Assembly (NCBI RefSeq): GCF_003850565.1
Contig: NZ_CP027706.1
Coordinates: 1,736,001-1,800,000, forward strand
DNA from: Pseudomonas sessilinigenes
GTDB lineage: Bacteria; Pseudomonadota; Gammaproteobacteria; Pseudomonadales; Pseudomonadaceae
Length of the DNA stretch: 64,000 nt
Reading direction: 5' to 3'
Part shown: piece by piece, positions 7,948 through 18,600 of the stretch
Layout of the letters: the number at the start of each line of letters is the position of its first letter
Position numbering within the stretch: position 1 is the first letter of the stretch
Made by a program: the position numbers and the translations under genes
Notes under the pieces: model-generated
What the model was told of the DNA's origin: nothing
The model's input: the letters and a program-made list of their open reading frames with translations, nothing else
Database searches by the model: none

Positions 7948-8733
7948 ATGCTTCCGGCTCTATGGGTTGCCAAAACCGGCCTGTCCGCCCAGGACACCAA
8001 CCTGAGTGTTATTTCCAACAACCTGGCGAACGTTTCGACCACGGGCTTCAAGCGTGATCGTGCCGAATTCCAGGACCTGCTGTACCAGATCAAGCGCCAG
8101 CCGGGTGCTCAGTCGACCCAGGACAGCGAACTGCCTTCCGGCCTGCAGGTCGGTACCGGTGTGCGCATCGTCGGCACCCAGAAGAGCTTCACCGCGGGCA
8201 GCCTGCAGACCACTCAGCAGCCGCTGGATATTGCGATCAACGGCCGTGGTTTCTTCCAGATCCTGCAGCCCGATGGCACCACGGCCTATACCCGTGACGG
8301 TACGTTCCACCTCGACTCCAATGGCCAGGTCGTGACCGCCAATGGTTTTGCCCTGGAGCCAGCGATCGTCGTGCCTAACGACGCGCAGACCTTCACCGTG
8401 GGCGAGGACGGCACGGTGTCCATCACTGTCGCTGGCAACCCGGCGTCCCAGGTGATCGGCAACCTGCAGACCGCCGACTTCATCAACCCGGCCGGCCTGC
8501 AGGCCCAGGGCGGCAACTTGTTCCTGGAAACCGCATCCAGTGGTGCGCCACAGGTCGGTACCCCGGGCCTGAACGGTTTCGGCATCACCCTGCAGAACAC
8601 TCTGGAAGCCTCCAACGTCAGCACCGTGGAAGAGATGGTCAACATGATCACCACCCAGCGGGCCTACGAGATGAACTCCAAGGTGATCTCCACCGCTGAC
8701 CAGATGCTGTCGTTCGTAACGCAGAAGCTGTAA
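7948..8733 (+). CDS. flgG: Flagellar distal rod protein FlgG
   Basis: A 261-residue distal rod protein, the length typical for FlgG. It has the N-terminal NNLANVSTTGFKRDRAEF motif and the C-terminal EASNVSTVEEMVNMITTQRAYE motif shared by axial proteins. A GTGAGGAG ribosome-binding site precedes the ATG. It assembles on FlgF and passes through the P- and L-rings made by the next genes. Confidence 0.97.
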   Translation: MLPALWVAKTGLSAQDTNLSVISNNLANVSTTGFKRDRAEFQDLLYQIKRQPGAQSTQDSELPSGLQVGTGVRIVGTQKSFTAGSLQTTQQPLDIAINGRGFFQILQPDGTTAYTRDGTFHLDSNGQVVTANGFALEPAIVVPNDAQTFTVGEDGTVSITVAGNPASQVIGNLQTADFINPAGLQAQGGNLFLETASSGAPQVGTPGLNGFGITLQNTLEASNVSTVEEMVNMITTQRAYEMNSKVISTADQMLSFVTQKL

Positions 8734-8789
8734 TCAAGTCTTGAGGCCGCCACGCCAGTGAGCCGCCAGCAACATCGTGAGGAAGGGTC

Positions 8790-9485
8790 ATGAATCGGTT
8801 TATTTGTGTGTTAGCGCTGACTGGGGGAGCCGTGCTCGCGGGCTGTGTCGCCCCTCCGCCCAAACCCAATGACCCTTACTACGCGCCAGTGTTGCCGCGC
8901 ACGCCGCTGCCTGCGGCCTCCAACAACGGCTCGATCTACCAGGCAGGCTTCGAACAGAACCTGTACACCGATCGCAAGGCATTCCGGGTCGGTGACATCA
9001 TCACCATCACCCTGAACGAGCGCACCGCGGCCAGCAAAGGGGCGAACTCGGCGCTGAGCAAGACCAGCAGCAACAGCATCGGCCTGACGTCGTTGTTCGG
9101 CGCCACGCCCAACACCAACAACCCGTTCGGCGATGGTGACCTGAGCCTCAATGCTGGCTACAAGGGTGACCGTTCCACCAAGGGCGATAGCAAGGCCGCG
9201 CAGAGCAACAGCCTGACCGGCTCGATCACGGTTACCGTGGCCGACGTGCTGCCCAACGGCATCATCGCCGTGCGTGGCGAGAAGTGGATGACCCTCAATA
9301 CCGGTGATGAGCTGGTGCGTATCGCCGGCCTGGTCCGGGCGGACGATATCGCCACCGACAACACCGTGTCCTCGACCCGGGTGGCGGATGCACGCATCAC
9401 CTATTCGGGCACCGGGTCGTTCGCCGACGCCAACCAGCCTGGCTGGTTCGACCGTTTCTTCCTCAGCCCGCTGTTCCCTTTCTAG
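8790..9485 (+). CDS. flgH: Flagellar L-ring lipoprotein FlgH
   Basis: A 231-residue outer-membrane lipoprotein. The signal peptide ends in LAGC with the lipidated cysteine at residue 19. The conserved [15 protein letters not shown] segment and the C-terminal [24 protein letters not shown] identify FlgH. It forms the L-ring bushing around the rod. GAGGAAGG precedes the start. Confidence 0.97.
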   Translation: MNRFICVLALTGGAVLAGCVAPPPKPNDPYYAPVLPRTPLPAASNNGSIYQAGFEQNLYTDRKAFRVGDIITITLNERTAASKGANSALSKTSSNSIGLTSLFGATPNTNNPFGDGDLSLNAGYKGDRSTKGDSKAAQSNSLTGSITVTVADVLPNGIIAVRGEKWMTLNTGDELVRIAGLVRADDIATDNTVSSTRVADARITYSGTGSFADANQPGWFDRFFLSPLFPF

Positions 9486-9492
9486 GCGCACT

Positions 9493-10602
9493 ATGTTGAA
9501 TTTCAAGCACCTGATGGCGGCCGTCTTGTTGCTGTCCACCTCCCTTGGCGTCCAGGCCGAGCGGCTGAAGGACATCGCCAGTATTTCCGGCGTGCGTTCC
9601 AACCAGTTGATTGGCTACGGCCTGGTGGTGGGGCTCAATGGCACGGGTGACCAGACCACCCAGACGCCGTTCACCCTGCAGACCTTCAACAACATGCTGT
9701 CGCAGTTCGGGATCAAGGTGCCGCCAGGATCGGGCAACGTGCAGTTGAAGAACGTCGCCGCGGTATCGATCAGTGCCGACTTGCCGGCGTTCGCCAAGCC
9801 GGGGCAGCAGGTGGACGTCACGGTTTCGTCCATCGGTAACTCCAAGAGCCTGCGCGGCGGGACCCTGCTGCTGACTCCGTTGAAGGGTATCGACGGCAAC
9901 GTCTATGCCATTGCCCAGGGCAACCTGGTGGTGGGTGGTTTCGACGCCGAGGGGCGTGACGGTTCGAAGATCACCGTCAACGTGCCGTCGGCCGGTCGGA
10001 TTCCTGGCGGTGCCTCGGTGGAGCGTGCCGTGCCCAGTGGTTTCAACCAGGGCAATAGCCTGACCCTGAACCTCAACCGTTCGGACTTCACTACGGCCAA
10101 GCGCATCGTCGACAAGATCAACGACATGCTCGGTCCGGGCGTGGCCCAGGCCATCGACGGCGGCTCGATCCGCGTTACTGCGCCCCTGGACCCAAGCCAG
10201 CGCGTGGACTACCTGTCGATCCTGGAGAACCTGGAGATCGATCCGGGCCAGGCGGTGGCCAAGGTCATCATCAATTCGCGTACCGGTACCATCGTCATCG
10301 GCCAGAACGTCAAGGTTTCGCCGGCTGCCGTGACCCATGGCAGCTTGACCGTGACTATTACCGAAGACCCGATCGTCAGCCAGCCCGGTCCTCTGTCCAA
10401 TGGCCAGACGGCCGTGGTTCCTCGCTCGCGAGTCAATGCCCAGCAGGAGGCCAAGCCGATGTTCAAGTTTGGCCCGGGTACCACCCTGGACGAGATCGTG
10501 CGGGCGGTGAACCAGGTGGGGGCGGCGCCAGGCGACCTGATGGCGATCCTCGAAGCCCTGAAGCAGGCCGGCGCCCTGCAAGCCGACTTGATCGTGATTT
10601 GA
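9493..10602 (+). CDS. flgI: Flagellar P-ring protein FlgI
   Basis: A 369-residue periplasmic P-ring protein, full length. A Sec signal peptide is cleaved after GVQA (about residue 22), followed by the family opening [20 protein letters not shown]. The start at 9493 (MLNFKHLM) lies 7 bases after the flgH stop, and the longer open frame upstream is only overlap with flgH. It surrounds the distal rod in the peptidoglycan layer. Confidence 0.97.
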   Translation: MLNFKHLMAAVLLLSTSLGVQAERLKDIASISGVRSNQLIGYGLVVGLNGTGDQTTQTPFTLQTFNNMLSQFGIKVPPGSGNVQLKNVAAVSISADLPAFAKPGQQVDVTVSSIGNSKSLRGGTLLLTPLKGIDGNVYAIAQGNLVVGGFDAEGRDGSKITVNVPSAGRIPGGASVERAVPSGFNQGNSLTLNLNRSDFTTAKRIVDKINDMLGPGVAQAIDGGSIRVTAPLDPSQRVDYLSILENLEIDPGQAVAKVIINSRTGTIVIGQNVKVSPAAVTHGSLTVTITEDPIVSQPGPLSNGQTAVVPRSRVNAQQEAKPMFKFGPGTTLDEIVRAVNQVGAAPGDLMAILEALKQAGALQADLIVI

Positions 10603-10612
10603 GGTGTCAGCC

Positions 10613-11887
10613 ATGGATATTCGTAAGAGCGGCCTGACTGCCACCGGTGACTCCGGGGCGTACTCCGACCTCAATCGCCTGCAGCAACTGAAGGTCGGCG
10701 ACAAGAACAGCGAAGCCAACGTGCGCAAGGTGGCGCAAGAGTTCGAGTCGCTGTTTCTCAACGAAATGCTCAAGTCCATGCGCAAGGCCACCGACGTGCT
10801 GGCCCAGGACAATCCGCTCAATACGCCGACGGCCAAGCAATACCAGGAAATGTACGACCAGCAGTTGGCGGTGTCCCTGTCCCGCGAGGGTGGCGGTATC
10901 GGCCTGGCCAATGTGCTGGTGCGCCAGATGATGCAGAACAAGCCGGCGGGAGCTCCCACCGGGCTGACCTCGGCCTTGCCAGGCGCCACGCCGACGCCAC
11001 CGGTTGCTACGCCGACACCGATTGCCGCGGGCACCACTGCCCAGGATGGCCCGCTGAGCCGGGTCAACGGCCAGCGGCCGATGTGGGCCTTCCGCGTGCC
11101 GAATCCGGAGCGCACCAGTATTCCCCATAACGACATGGCCCTGCTCAACCAGCGGCGCCTGTCGCTGCCGAGCAAGCTCACCGATCGCCTGCTGACCGGG
11201 ATCGTGCCGTCGACCGGTGCGGTGGAGGCGGGGGCACAAAATGCCGCGCCGACCCGGGTCACACCCGCTGCCGATGCGGTGCTGCGCGGCGAGTGGCGAG
11301 TCAACCAGGGTTATGCCGCGGCCCAAGGCAAGATGCGCATCTATGGTCGGGCCATGGCCCAGCCACCGCTGGCCCCGGCCAAGCGTGCCTTCGGCTCTTC
11401 CGACGAATTCGTCGCCACCATGCTGCCCATGGCGGAGCAGGCGGCCAAGCGAATTGGCATCGATCCGCGCTACCTGGTCGCCCAGGCAGCCCTGGAAACC
11501 GGCTGGGGCAAGTCGGTGATGCGCCAGCAGGATGGACGTAGCAGCCATAACCTGTTCGGCATCAAGGCCGGTAGCAGCTGGCAGGGCGGACAAGCCCGGG
11601 CGATCACCAGCGAGTTCCGCAACGGGCAGATGGTCAAGGAAACGGCGGCGTTCCGTTCCTACGATTCCTACCAGGACAGCTTCCACGATCTGGTGACCTT
11701 GTTGCAGAGCAATAATCGCTATCAAGAAGTGCTGAAGGTGGCCGATAAACCAGAACAGTTTGTTCGCGAGTTGCAAAAAGCCGGGTATGCAACCGACCCG
11801 GACTACGCAAGCAAGATTTCGCAGATAGCCAAGCAGATGAAGAGTTACCAGAACTACGCTGCGGCGGGCGTTTCCACGAATTTATAA
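10613..11887 (+). CDS. flgJ: Rod-capping peptidoglycan hydrolase FlgJ
   Basis: A 424-residue protein with two parts. The N-terminal rod-binding domain (about 30-110) includes VAQEFESLFLNEMLKSMRKA. The C-terminal glucosaminidase-type hydrolase (about 265-415) includes AQAALETGWGKSV and HNLFGIKAG. They are joined by a long Pro/Ala/Thr linker, giving the larger size usual in Pseudomonas rather than the 313 residues of E. coli. I start at MDIRKSG (10613), with GAGG eight bases upstream; an in-frame GTG at 10604 is an alternative. It caps the growing rod and opens peptidoglycan. Confidence 0.95.
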   Translation: MDIRKSGLTATGDSGAYSDLNRLQQLKVGDKNSEANVRKVAQEFESLFLNEMLKSMRKATDVLAQDNPLNTPTAKQYQEMYDQQLAVSLSREGGGIGLANVLVRQMMQNKPAGAPTGLTSALPGATPTPPVATPTPIAAGTTAQDGPLSRVNGQRPMWAFRVPNPERTSIPHNDMALLNQRRLSLPSKLTDRLLTGIVPSTGAVEAGAQNAAPTRVTPAADAVLRGEWRVNQGYAAAQGKMRIYGRAMAQPPLAPAKRAFGSSDEFVATMLPMAEQAAKRIGIDPRYLVAQAALETGWGKSVMRQQDGRSSHNLFGIKAGSSWQGGQARAITSEFRNGQMVKETAAFRSYDSYQDSFHDLVTLLQSNNRYQEVLKVADKPEQFVRELQKAGYATDPDYASKISQIAKQMKSYQNYAAAGVSTNL

Positions 11888-11897
11888 GGTCTGAATC

Positions 11898-13955
11898 ATG
11901 AGTTTGCTCAATATCGGGATGTCGGGGCTGGCTACCAGCCAATCGTCTTTGATGACCACGGGTAACAACATCGCCAACGCCGACACCGCAGGGTATTCGC
12001 GTCAGCAGACCGTGCAGGGCACCAAGGCCTCCAACCAGTTCGGCAACGTCTTCATCGGCACCGGCGCCACCCTGGCCGATGTGCGTCGGGTGTACAACAG
12101 CTACCTCGATGCCCAGCTGCGCAGCGCAACTTCGCGCAACAGCGACGTGGCCGCCTACCAGAATCAGATCACGCCGATCGACAAGCTGCTCTCTGAAGCC
12201 GATACCGGCATGACCAGCGCCTTGACCAAGTTCTTCGCATCGGTGCAGAACCTCAATGCCAAGCCCACCGACGAGGCTTCCCGGCAGTTGCTGCTCAGCG
12301 ATACCCAGGCCCTGAGCAATCGCTTCAACTCGGTATCCAGCCAGCTCAATGCGCAGAACAGCAGCATCAACGGCAACCTGTCGAACATGGCCAACCAGGT
12401 CAACAACCTGGCGGCTACCGTGGCCCAGCTCAACCAAAAGATTTCCGAGATGTCGACCAGCGGTGGCGGCATGCCCAACGAACTGCTGGACCAGCGCAAC
12501 GAGACCGTGCGCCAGTTGTCGCAGTTCATCAAGGTAGACGTATCCGAGCGCGGCTCCAGCCTCGACCTCTACCTGGGTACTGGCCAGCCACTGGTCCTGG
12601 GCAACTCCGCAAACTCCCTGGAAGTGGTTCCGGGCAAGAGCGACCCGACCCGTTCGACGCTGCAGATCAACCTTGGCAGCACTTCCGTCGACATCACCAC
12701 GCCACCCAAGGGGCAGGATACCGGAGGCGAGATCGGTGGCCTGTTGCGCTATCGCAGCGAAGTGCTGGACCCGGCGCTGAACGAGCTGGGGCGCGTGGCG
12801 CTGGTCGTTGCCGATCAGATGAACAGCCAGATGGCCCAGGGCATCGACAAGAACGGCGAGTTCGGCGGCAACCTGTTCAATGACATCAACAGCCTCAAGC
12901 TGATTGGCCAGCGCAGCATAGCCAGCACCGGCAACAACTCGGCGTCCGGCAACTTCGATGTCACCATCAAGGACACTGGCAAGCTGACCACCAATGACTA
13001 CACGGTGACCTTCACCAGCGCGACCGACTACAGCGTCAAGCGCTCCGATGGCACCGACCTGGGCAGTTTCAGCACCACCACCACCCCGGCGCCGGTCATC
13101 GACGGTTTCTCGTTGAATCTCAACGGTACGGCAGTCTCGGGTGACAGCTTCAAGATCACTCCAACCCGCAACGCTTCGGCCTCCATCCAGACCGAGATGA
13201 CCGATGTCAAGCGCCTGGCCATTGCCGCGCCGCTCAAGGCCGAGATCGGGGCCGGGATCAAGAGTTCGTTGAGCATCGCCAGCCAGCCGTCGCTGGTCGT
13301 GCCGATCAACAACTATGATCCTGCTGCCAAGCTGGAAATGCAGACCGCGCTCAAGAACGCCGGTCCGATCAAGGTGGTGTTCAATGCACCGGCCAACGGC
13401 AGCCAGGGTTATGACTACTTTGATTCCAAGGGCAACAAGATCGGCAGCGGCACCATGGTGCCGGGGCAGACCAACACCCTGAACCTGAACATCAAGATGG
13501 TCGATGCCAGCGGGAACCCGGTGCTCGATGGCAGCGGGGTGCAGAAGACCTTCGCCGTGAAGATGGATGTGGCAGGAGCGCCGAACTCCGGCGACAACAT
13601 GACGATCTCGCTCAACGGTGCCGGCTCTTCCGACAACCGCAACGGCCTGGCCCTGGCCGGCCTGCAGAGCAAGCAGACCGTCGATACCGGTTCGGCCAGC
13701 AAGGGCATGACCCTGGTGGACGCCTACGGCAAGCTGATCGAGAACGTCGGCTCCAAGGCCAGTCAGGCCCGGCTTGATAGCGCCGCCAATGGCAGCATCC
13801 TGGACAGCGCCAAGGGCGCCCGCGACTCGCTGTCGGGGGTCAACCTGGACGACGAGACCGGCAACCTGGTCAAGTATCAGCAGTACTACACCGCGTCCTC
13901 GCAGATCATCAAGGCTGCACAAACCATCTTCAGTACGCTGATCAGCAGCCTTTAA
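11898..13955 (+). CDS. flgK: Hook-associated protein 1 FlgK
   Basis: A 685-residue hook-filament junction protein. The N-terminus (MSLLNIGMSGLATSQ, then GNNIANADTAGYSRQ) and the C-terminus (GVNLDDETGNLVKYQQYYTASSQIIKAAQ) are the conserved axial coiled regions. The middle is the variable domain, which is what makes Pseudomonas FlgK longer than the enteric protein. It follows flgJ by 10 bases. Confidence 0.96.
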   Translation: MSLLNIGMSGLATSQSSLMTTGNNIANADTAGYSRQQTVQGTKASNQFGNVFIGTGATLADVRRVYNSYLDAQLRSATSRNSDVAAYQNQITPIDKLLSEADTGMTSALTKFFASVQNLNAKPTDEASRQLLLSDTQALSNRFNSVSSQLNAQNSSINGNLSNMANQVNNLAATVAQLNQKISEMSTSGGGMPNELLDQRNETVRQLSQFIKVDVSERGSSLDLYLGTGQPLVLGNSANSLEVVPGKSDPTRSTLQINLGSTSVDITTPPKGQDTGGEIGGLLRYRSEVLDPALNELGRVALVVADQMNSQMAQGIDKNGEFGGNLFNDINSLKLIGQRSIASTGNNSASGNFDVTIKDTGKLTTNDYTVTFTSATDYSVKRSDGTDLGSFSTTTTPAPVIDGFSLNLNGTAVSGDSFKITPTRNASASIQTEMTDVKRLAIAAPLKAEIGAGIKSSLSIASQPSLVVPINNYDPAAKLEMQTALKNAGPIKVVFNAPANGSQGYDYFDSKGNKIGSGTMVPGQTNTLNLNIKMVDASGNPVLDGSGVQKTFAVKMDVAGAPNSGDNMTISLNGAGSSDNRNGLALAGLQSKQTVDTGSASKGMTLVDAYGKLIENVGSKASQARLDSAANGSILDSAKGARDSLSGVNLDDETGNLVKYQQYYTASSQIIKAAQTIFSTLISSL

Positions 13956-13968
13956 GGAGTCGTAGACC

Positions 13969-15531
13969 ATGCGCATTTCCACTTCCCAGTTCTACGAGTC
14001 TTCGGCTGCCAATTACCAGAAGAACTTCGCCAACGCGCTCAAGAGTAGCGAGGAGGCCAGCAGCCTGGTGCGGGTCAAGACCGCAGCCGACGATCCAGTG
14101 GGTGCCTCGCGCCTGCTGCAACTTGGCCAGCAGGCTTCGTTGCTCGACCAGTACAAGACCAACAGCAACTCGATCAAGGCTTCCCTGGGGCAGACCGAGT
14201 CGGTGATGACCAGTATCAACAACGTCCTGGCCCGGGCTCGGGAACTGGCCGCTGGTGCCACCAACTCCGGCTACACCGATGCCGACCGCCAGGCCAATGC
14301 GTCGGAGCTGGGACAGATCGAAGAGCAGTTGCTCAGCCTGATGAATACCCAGGACGAAAACGGCAAGTACATTTTCGGTGGTTCCAAGGATGACGTGCCG
14401 CCATACAGCCGCAACTCCGACGGTACCTACACCTACAACGGCGACCAGAGCAGCCTGAAGCTACCGATTGGCGACACCATGCTGATGGCTGCCAACAGCA
14501 CCGGCTGGGATGTGTTCCAGCAGGCGGCGAATACCAGCCGCACCCAGGTCACCACCCAGAGTGCGCCGTCTCCGGACAACGGCACGGTGTTCCTGTCCAA
14601 TGGCCAGATGTCCAACGCCGGCAAGTACAACAGCGACTTCCGCAAGGGCGAGCCCTATTCGATTTCGTTCGTCAGCGCCACCCAGCTGAAGATCACCGAT
14701 ATCAATGGCAACGATGTGACGTCCGAGGCCAGCCAGAATGGTGTGATCGGCAATACGCCGAACCAGACCGTGAGCTTCCGTGGGGTGGACCTGAGCCTGA
14801 ACGTCAACCTCAAGTCCGGTGACAACGCCGGCGCGTTGCTGCCGCAATACTCTTTCCAGCTGGGTTCCAAGCCAGACAGCTTCAACGTTGCACGTGGCCC
14901 GGGTAACCCGAGCACTGCCCAGGTGACTGGCACCAGCGTGACCGACCAGGCGGCCTACAACTCTACGTTCCCTAGTGGTTCGGCAGTCCTGAAGTTCACC
15001 AGTGCTACCCAGTTCGATCTGTATGCGGCCCCGCTGACCGCCGATAGCAAGCCCGTTTCTTCCGGAACCCTGGCGGGTAACCAGGCCACCGCTGCTGGAG
15101 TGACCTTCACCCTCAATGGCACGCCAACCGCCAACGACCAGTTCAGCGTCTCGGTCAATACCCACGAAAGCCAGAACATCCTGGACACCGTGAGCCAGCT
15201 CAAGAGTGCATTGAACACTCCTACCGCTGGCAATACCGTGGCCACCCAGAAGCAACTGGCCGATCTCGCCTCCGGCATGGCCAACCTGGCCAGTGGCACC
15301 GACCAGTTGTCGATCGGTATCAGCTCCGTCGGTGGTCGCGGTGCGGCCCTGGCGAATCAGGTCGAGATCAATGAAAGCCTGTCGGCGGCCAATGTCACGA
15401 CCCGCTCGGCCATCAGCGAATCCGATCCGGCCGAAGTCATGACACGCCTGACCCTGCAGCAGACCATGCTGCAAGCCTCGCAACTGGCCTTCAGCAAGAT
15501 CAGCCAGCTCGGGTTGTTCAACAAGATCTGA
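13969..15531 (+). CDS. flgL: Hook-associated protein 3 FlgL
   Basis: A 520-residue junction protein placed between FlgK and the filament. The N-terminus (MRISTSQFYESS) and the flagellin-like C-terminus (LTLQQTMLQASQLAFSKISQLGLFNKI) are conserved, with an expanded central domain. TAAGGAG just before the start is the ribosome-binding site. It is the last gene of the flgF operon; a strong hairpin follows. Confidence 0.95.
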   Translation: MRISTSQFYESSAANYQKNFANALKSSEEASSLVRVKTAADDPVGASRLLQLGQQASLLDQYKTNSNSIKASLGQTESVMTSINNVLARARELAAGATNSGYTDADRQANASELGQIEEQLLSLMNTQDENGKYIFGGSKDDVPPYSRNSDGTYTYNGDQSSLKLPIGDTMLMAANSTGWDVFQQAANTSRTQVTTQSAPSPDNGTVFLSNGQMSNAGKYNSDFRKGEPYSISFVSATQLKITDINGNDVTSEASQNGVIGNTPNQTVSFRGVDLSLNVNLKSGDNAGALLPQYSFQLGSKPDSFNVARGPGNPSTAQVTGTSVTDQAAYNSTFPSGSAVLKFTSATQFDLYAAPLTADSKPVSSGTLAGNQATAAGVTFTLNGTPTANDQFSVSVNTHESQNILDTVSQLKSALNTPTAGNTVATQKQLADLASGMANLASGTDQLSIGISSVGGRGAALANQVEINESLSAANVTTRSAISESDPAEVMTRLTLQQTMLQASQLAFSKISQLGLFNKI

Positions 15532-15540
15532 GCCAGGCCC

Positions 15541-15564
15541 GTGGCGCTCGGTTCCGAGCGCCAC
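15541..15564 (+). terminator. Hairpin after flgL
   Basis: GTGGCGCTCGG pairs with CCGAGCGCCAC over an almost loopless 11-base-pair stem. No T-run follows, so it may be an RNA-stabilising structure or a factor-dependent stop rather than an intrinsic terminator. A second hairpin (stem AGCCCCG/CGGGGCT, 15606-15630) lies in the leader of the next gene. Confidence 0.4.
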
Positions 15565-15652
15565 GGCCGTCGAGCCGCCAACCGTCTTTATGTAAGCGGT
15601 TTTGCAGCCCCGGTCGTGTCGATCGGGGCTCGCCGCTCGAGAGTTCCCTGCC

Positions 15653-18600
15653 GTGAACCAAGCCCCTCTAGTCAGCATCGTCATCCCCGCCTTCAATCCC
15701 CGCTTCTTTGCCCAGGCCCTGGACAGCGCCTTGGCCCAGACCTATCAGCCACTGGAAATCGTGGTCTGCGACGACAGTGCCGGTGACGAGATCCAGCGCA
15801 TTGTCGAAGGTGTTTGCGAGCCCGCACATCCGGTGCGCTACCTGCGCAATCCGCAGCGCCTGGGCCTGCAGAAAAATATCCTGCGCGGTGTCCAGGAAGC
15901 CGACGGCGAGCTGATCAAGGTCCTGTGTGATGACGACCGACTGTTCGCGCCCAGCGTTGCCCTGCAGGCGCCGATCCTGGCCGAATATCCTGAGGTCAGC
16001 CTGGTGTGCGGGCTGCGCGTGTTCAGCGATGCCGGTAACTCCATCCTGCCTTCGCGGCTGGACAACAGTTGCTTCTCCCTCTGCGATTCAGTGTTCAAGG
16101 GGGACGACATGCTGGGGATCCTCGAGGGCTGGCAGAGCAACTACCTGGGTAACTTCAGCTCGACGCTGATGCGCCGCGCCGATGTGCTGGAATTGCTGCC
16201 AGCGCTGATCCAGGAGGGCGCAGGGTTCGTGGCCTTGCTGGATACGGCGTTGTTCATCTGCCTGCTCAGGCGCGGCAACCTTGCGACGCTCAATACGGTG
16301 CTCAGTTGTGAGCGGCTCTATCCCGGGCGCTTCAGCGCGACTCCAGAGGTGCTCAAGCTGGCCGGTTCCGAGTGGGATTGGTTGAAGCAGATGCTGGCCG
16401 CGCGAGCTGGTGAGTCGGCTCCGGCCGCTGGTTGGGTGCGCTATGTGGATCTGGTCCGGGCGGGTGAAGAGCCGCGCCGGTGGCAGGAACTGTGCGTGAC
16501 CCGGGTCCTGGGCAATCGCAATACCGTGGTCAATGGCCGGGTAGGCGGGGCAAGCCAGAGTTATGAGGAGTTCTATCGCGAGTGGCTGGGCAGCCGCTGC
16601 CTGTCGCCGTCCGAGCAGCGCCATCTGCCCCAGCGTCTCGATAGCTGGTCGCGCCAGGCGCGTATCGTGCCGGTGGTGATCGATGTCGACGGTTCCGCTG
16701 TGGCGCTTGAGCGCACCTTGAGTAGCCTGGATGCCCAGCTGTATGCGCCCCAGGCGGTGCTGGTGCTGTCCGATGCCGACTGCTCGACGCGCGAGCGGGT
16801 CTTGCAGCAGCCGCTGCGCGGCGATGGGTTGCAGCAACTCAATGAGTTGCTGCCGCAACTGGAAGGCTGTGACTGGTTCTACCTGTTGCAGGCTGGCGAT
16901 CGCCTGTCTGCCTCGGCGCTGCTGGTGCTGGCCGAGCGTATCGCCAGCATCCCGACCATGCTCGGTGCCTACAGCGATGAAGGCGCCCTGGTGGAAAGTG
17001 AGTCCGTCGAGCCGGTGTTCAAGCCGGATTTCAACCTTGACCTCATGCGCTCCTATCCCTATGTCGGGCGGACCCTGGCCTTTTCCCGCGAGCGTGTTCT
17101 GGCCGAGGGCGGTTTCGATCCGGCCCGGGGCGAGCTGGCCCCCCATGACCTGCTCTGGCGGCTGGTGGAGGCTGCCGGTCCGCAGGCGATCGAGCACATT
17201 GCCGAGATCCAGGTGGAATCGGAGTTTTCCTTTGCCCAATGGTTGTCGCGGCCGCAGGTGATCGAAGCCAGTGAGGGGTTGGTGAGCGCCCACCTGCAGC
17301 GGATCGGTGTGGAGCATCGGATTTGCCACGATGACCTGCCGCTGATCAATCGCATCGACTACCTGCACGGCAAGCGGCCTCTGGTATCGATCATCATCAC
17401 CTGCGGCGACTCCCTGGCCGCACTGCAGCGCTGTGTCGAAAGCCTGATCGAGCAGACGGCCTACAACCACTACGAGATCCTGCTGGTGGATGCCGGCAGT
17501 CGCGACCCGGCCATGGCCGACTGGCTGGCGGCCATGGCCCAGCTGGGGGCGTCGCTGTTGCGGGTGCTGGCTTGTGATGGCGGGGGCAATCAGGCGGCGT
17601 TGGTCAATGAAGTCGCGGCCCAGGCGCGTGGCGAGTACCTGCTATTGCTCAGCCATGATGCGCAGATCTGTACCCGCGACTGGCTGGATGAGCTGCTCAA
17701 TCAGGCCCAGCGCCCAGAGGTAGGGATCGTGGGCGCGCGGATCCTGGCGGCCGATGGCTCCATCCTGCATGCCGGCCAGGTGCTTGGCCTGGCAGGCCCG
17801 GTGGGCTCGCCTTTCGTCGGCGAGGCCCTCGGTGCCCGTGGCTATATGCAGCGCTTGCAGGTGGTGCAGAACTGGAGTGCGGTGAGCGCCGATTGCCTGA
17901 TGGTGCGCAAGGAGGTGTTCGATAGCCTCGGCGGCCTGGCGCAGGAGGACTTCAATACTGGCCTGGGGGTTGCGGATTTTTGCCTGCGAGTGGATCGCGA
18001 CGGCTACCTGGTGGTCTGGACACCCCATGCCACCCTGATGCAGGGAGCCGCTTCCCGGGTCGATGGTGCAGTGACGCAGGAAGTGCTGGTATCCGACCAG
18101 GAGGCGTTCTATCGCCGCTGGCTGGCGAGGATCGCTCGTGATCCTGCCTACAACCCGGCCCTGAGCCTGGGCTTTTCCAGCTTCAGCCTGGAGCCGACCC
18201 TACGCAATAACTGGAATCCCTTCTACAGTCGCTCGCTGCCCTTGATCCTGGGGCTGCCGGTCAACGGCACCGCGACCGGGCATTACCGGGTCACTGGGCC
18301 GCTGAGCGCGCTGGAGGAGTCCGGACGAGTGATCTCCAGGGTGTCCTACGAGTCGCCTTCGATGGTCGAGATCGAGCGGCTTTCCCCGGATACCATCGTG
18401 CTCCAGGGGCGCTACAGCGAAGGCTCGGCCGGCGATATCCTGCGGATGAAGAAGTATTCCAGTGCGCTGCGGATCTTCGAGCTCGACGACTACGTGGTCA
18501 GCGCGCCGAAGAAGAACAGCCATACCCGGAACAAGCCGGCCAATACCGAGCAGATGCTGCGTGAAGGCATTGCCATGTGCGATCGCGTGGTCGTGACCAC

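Noticed and set aside
11634..13982. A 782-codon minus-strand open frame opposite flgK
   Set aside because: Shadow of flgK; no motif.
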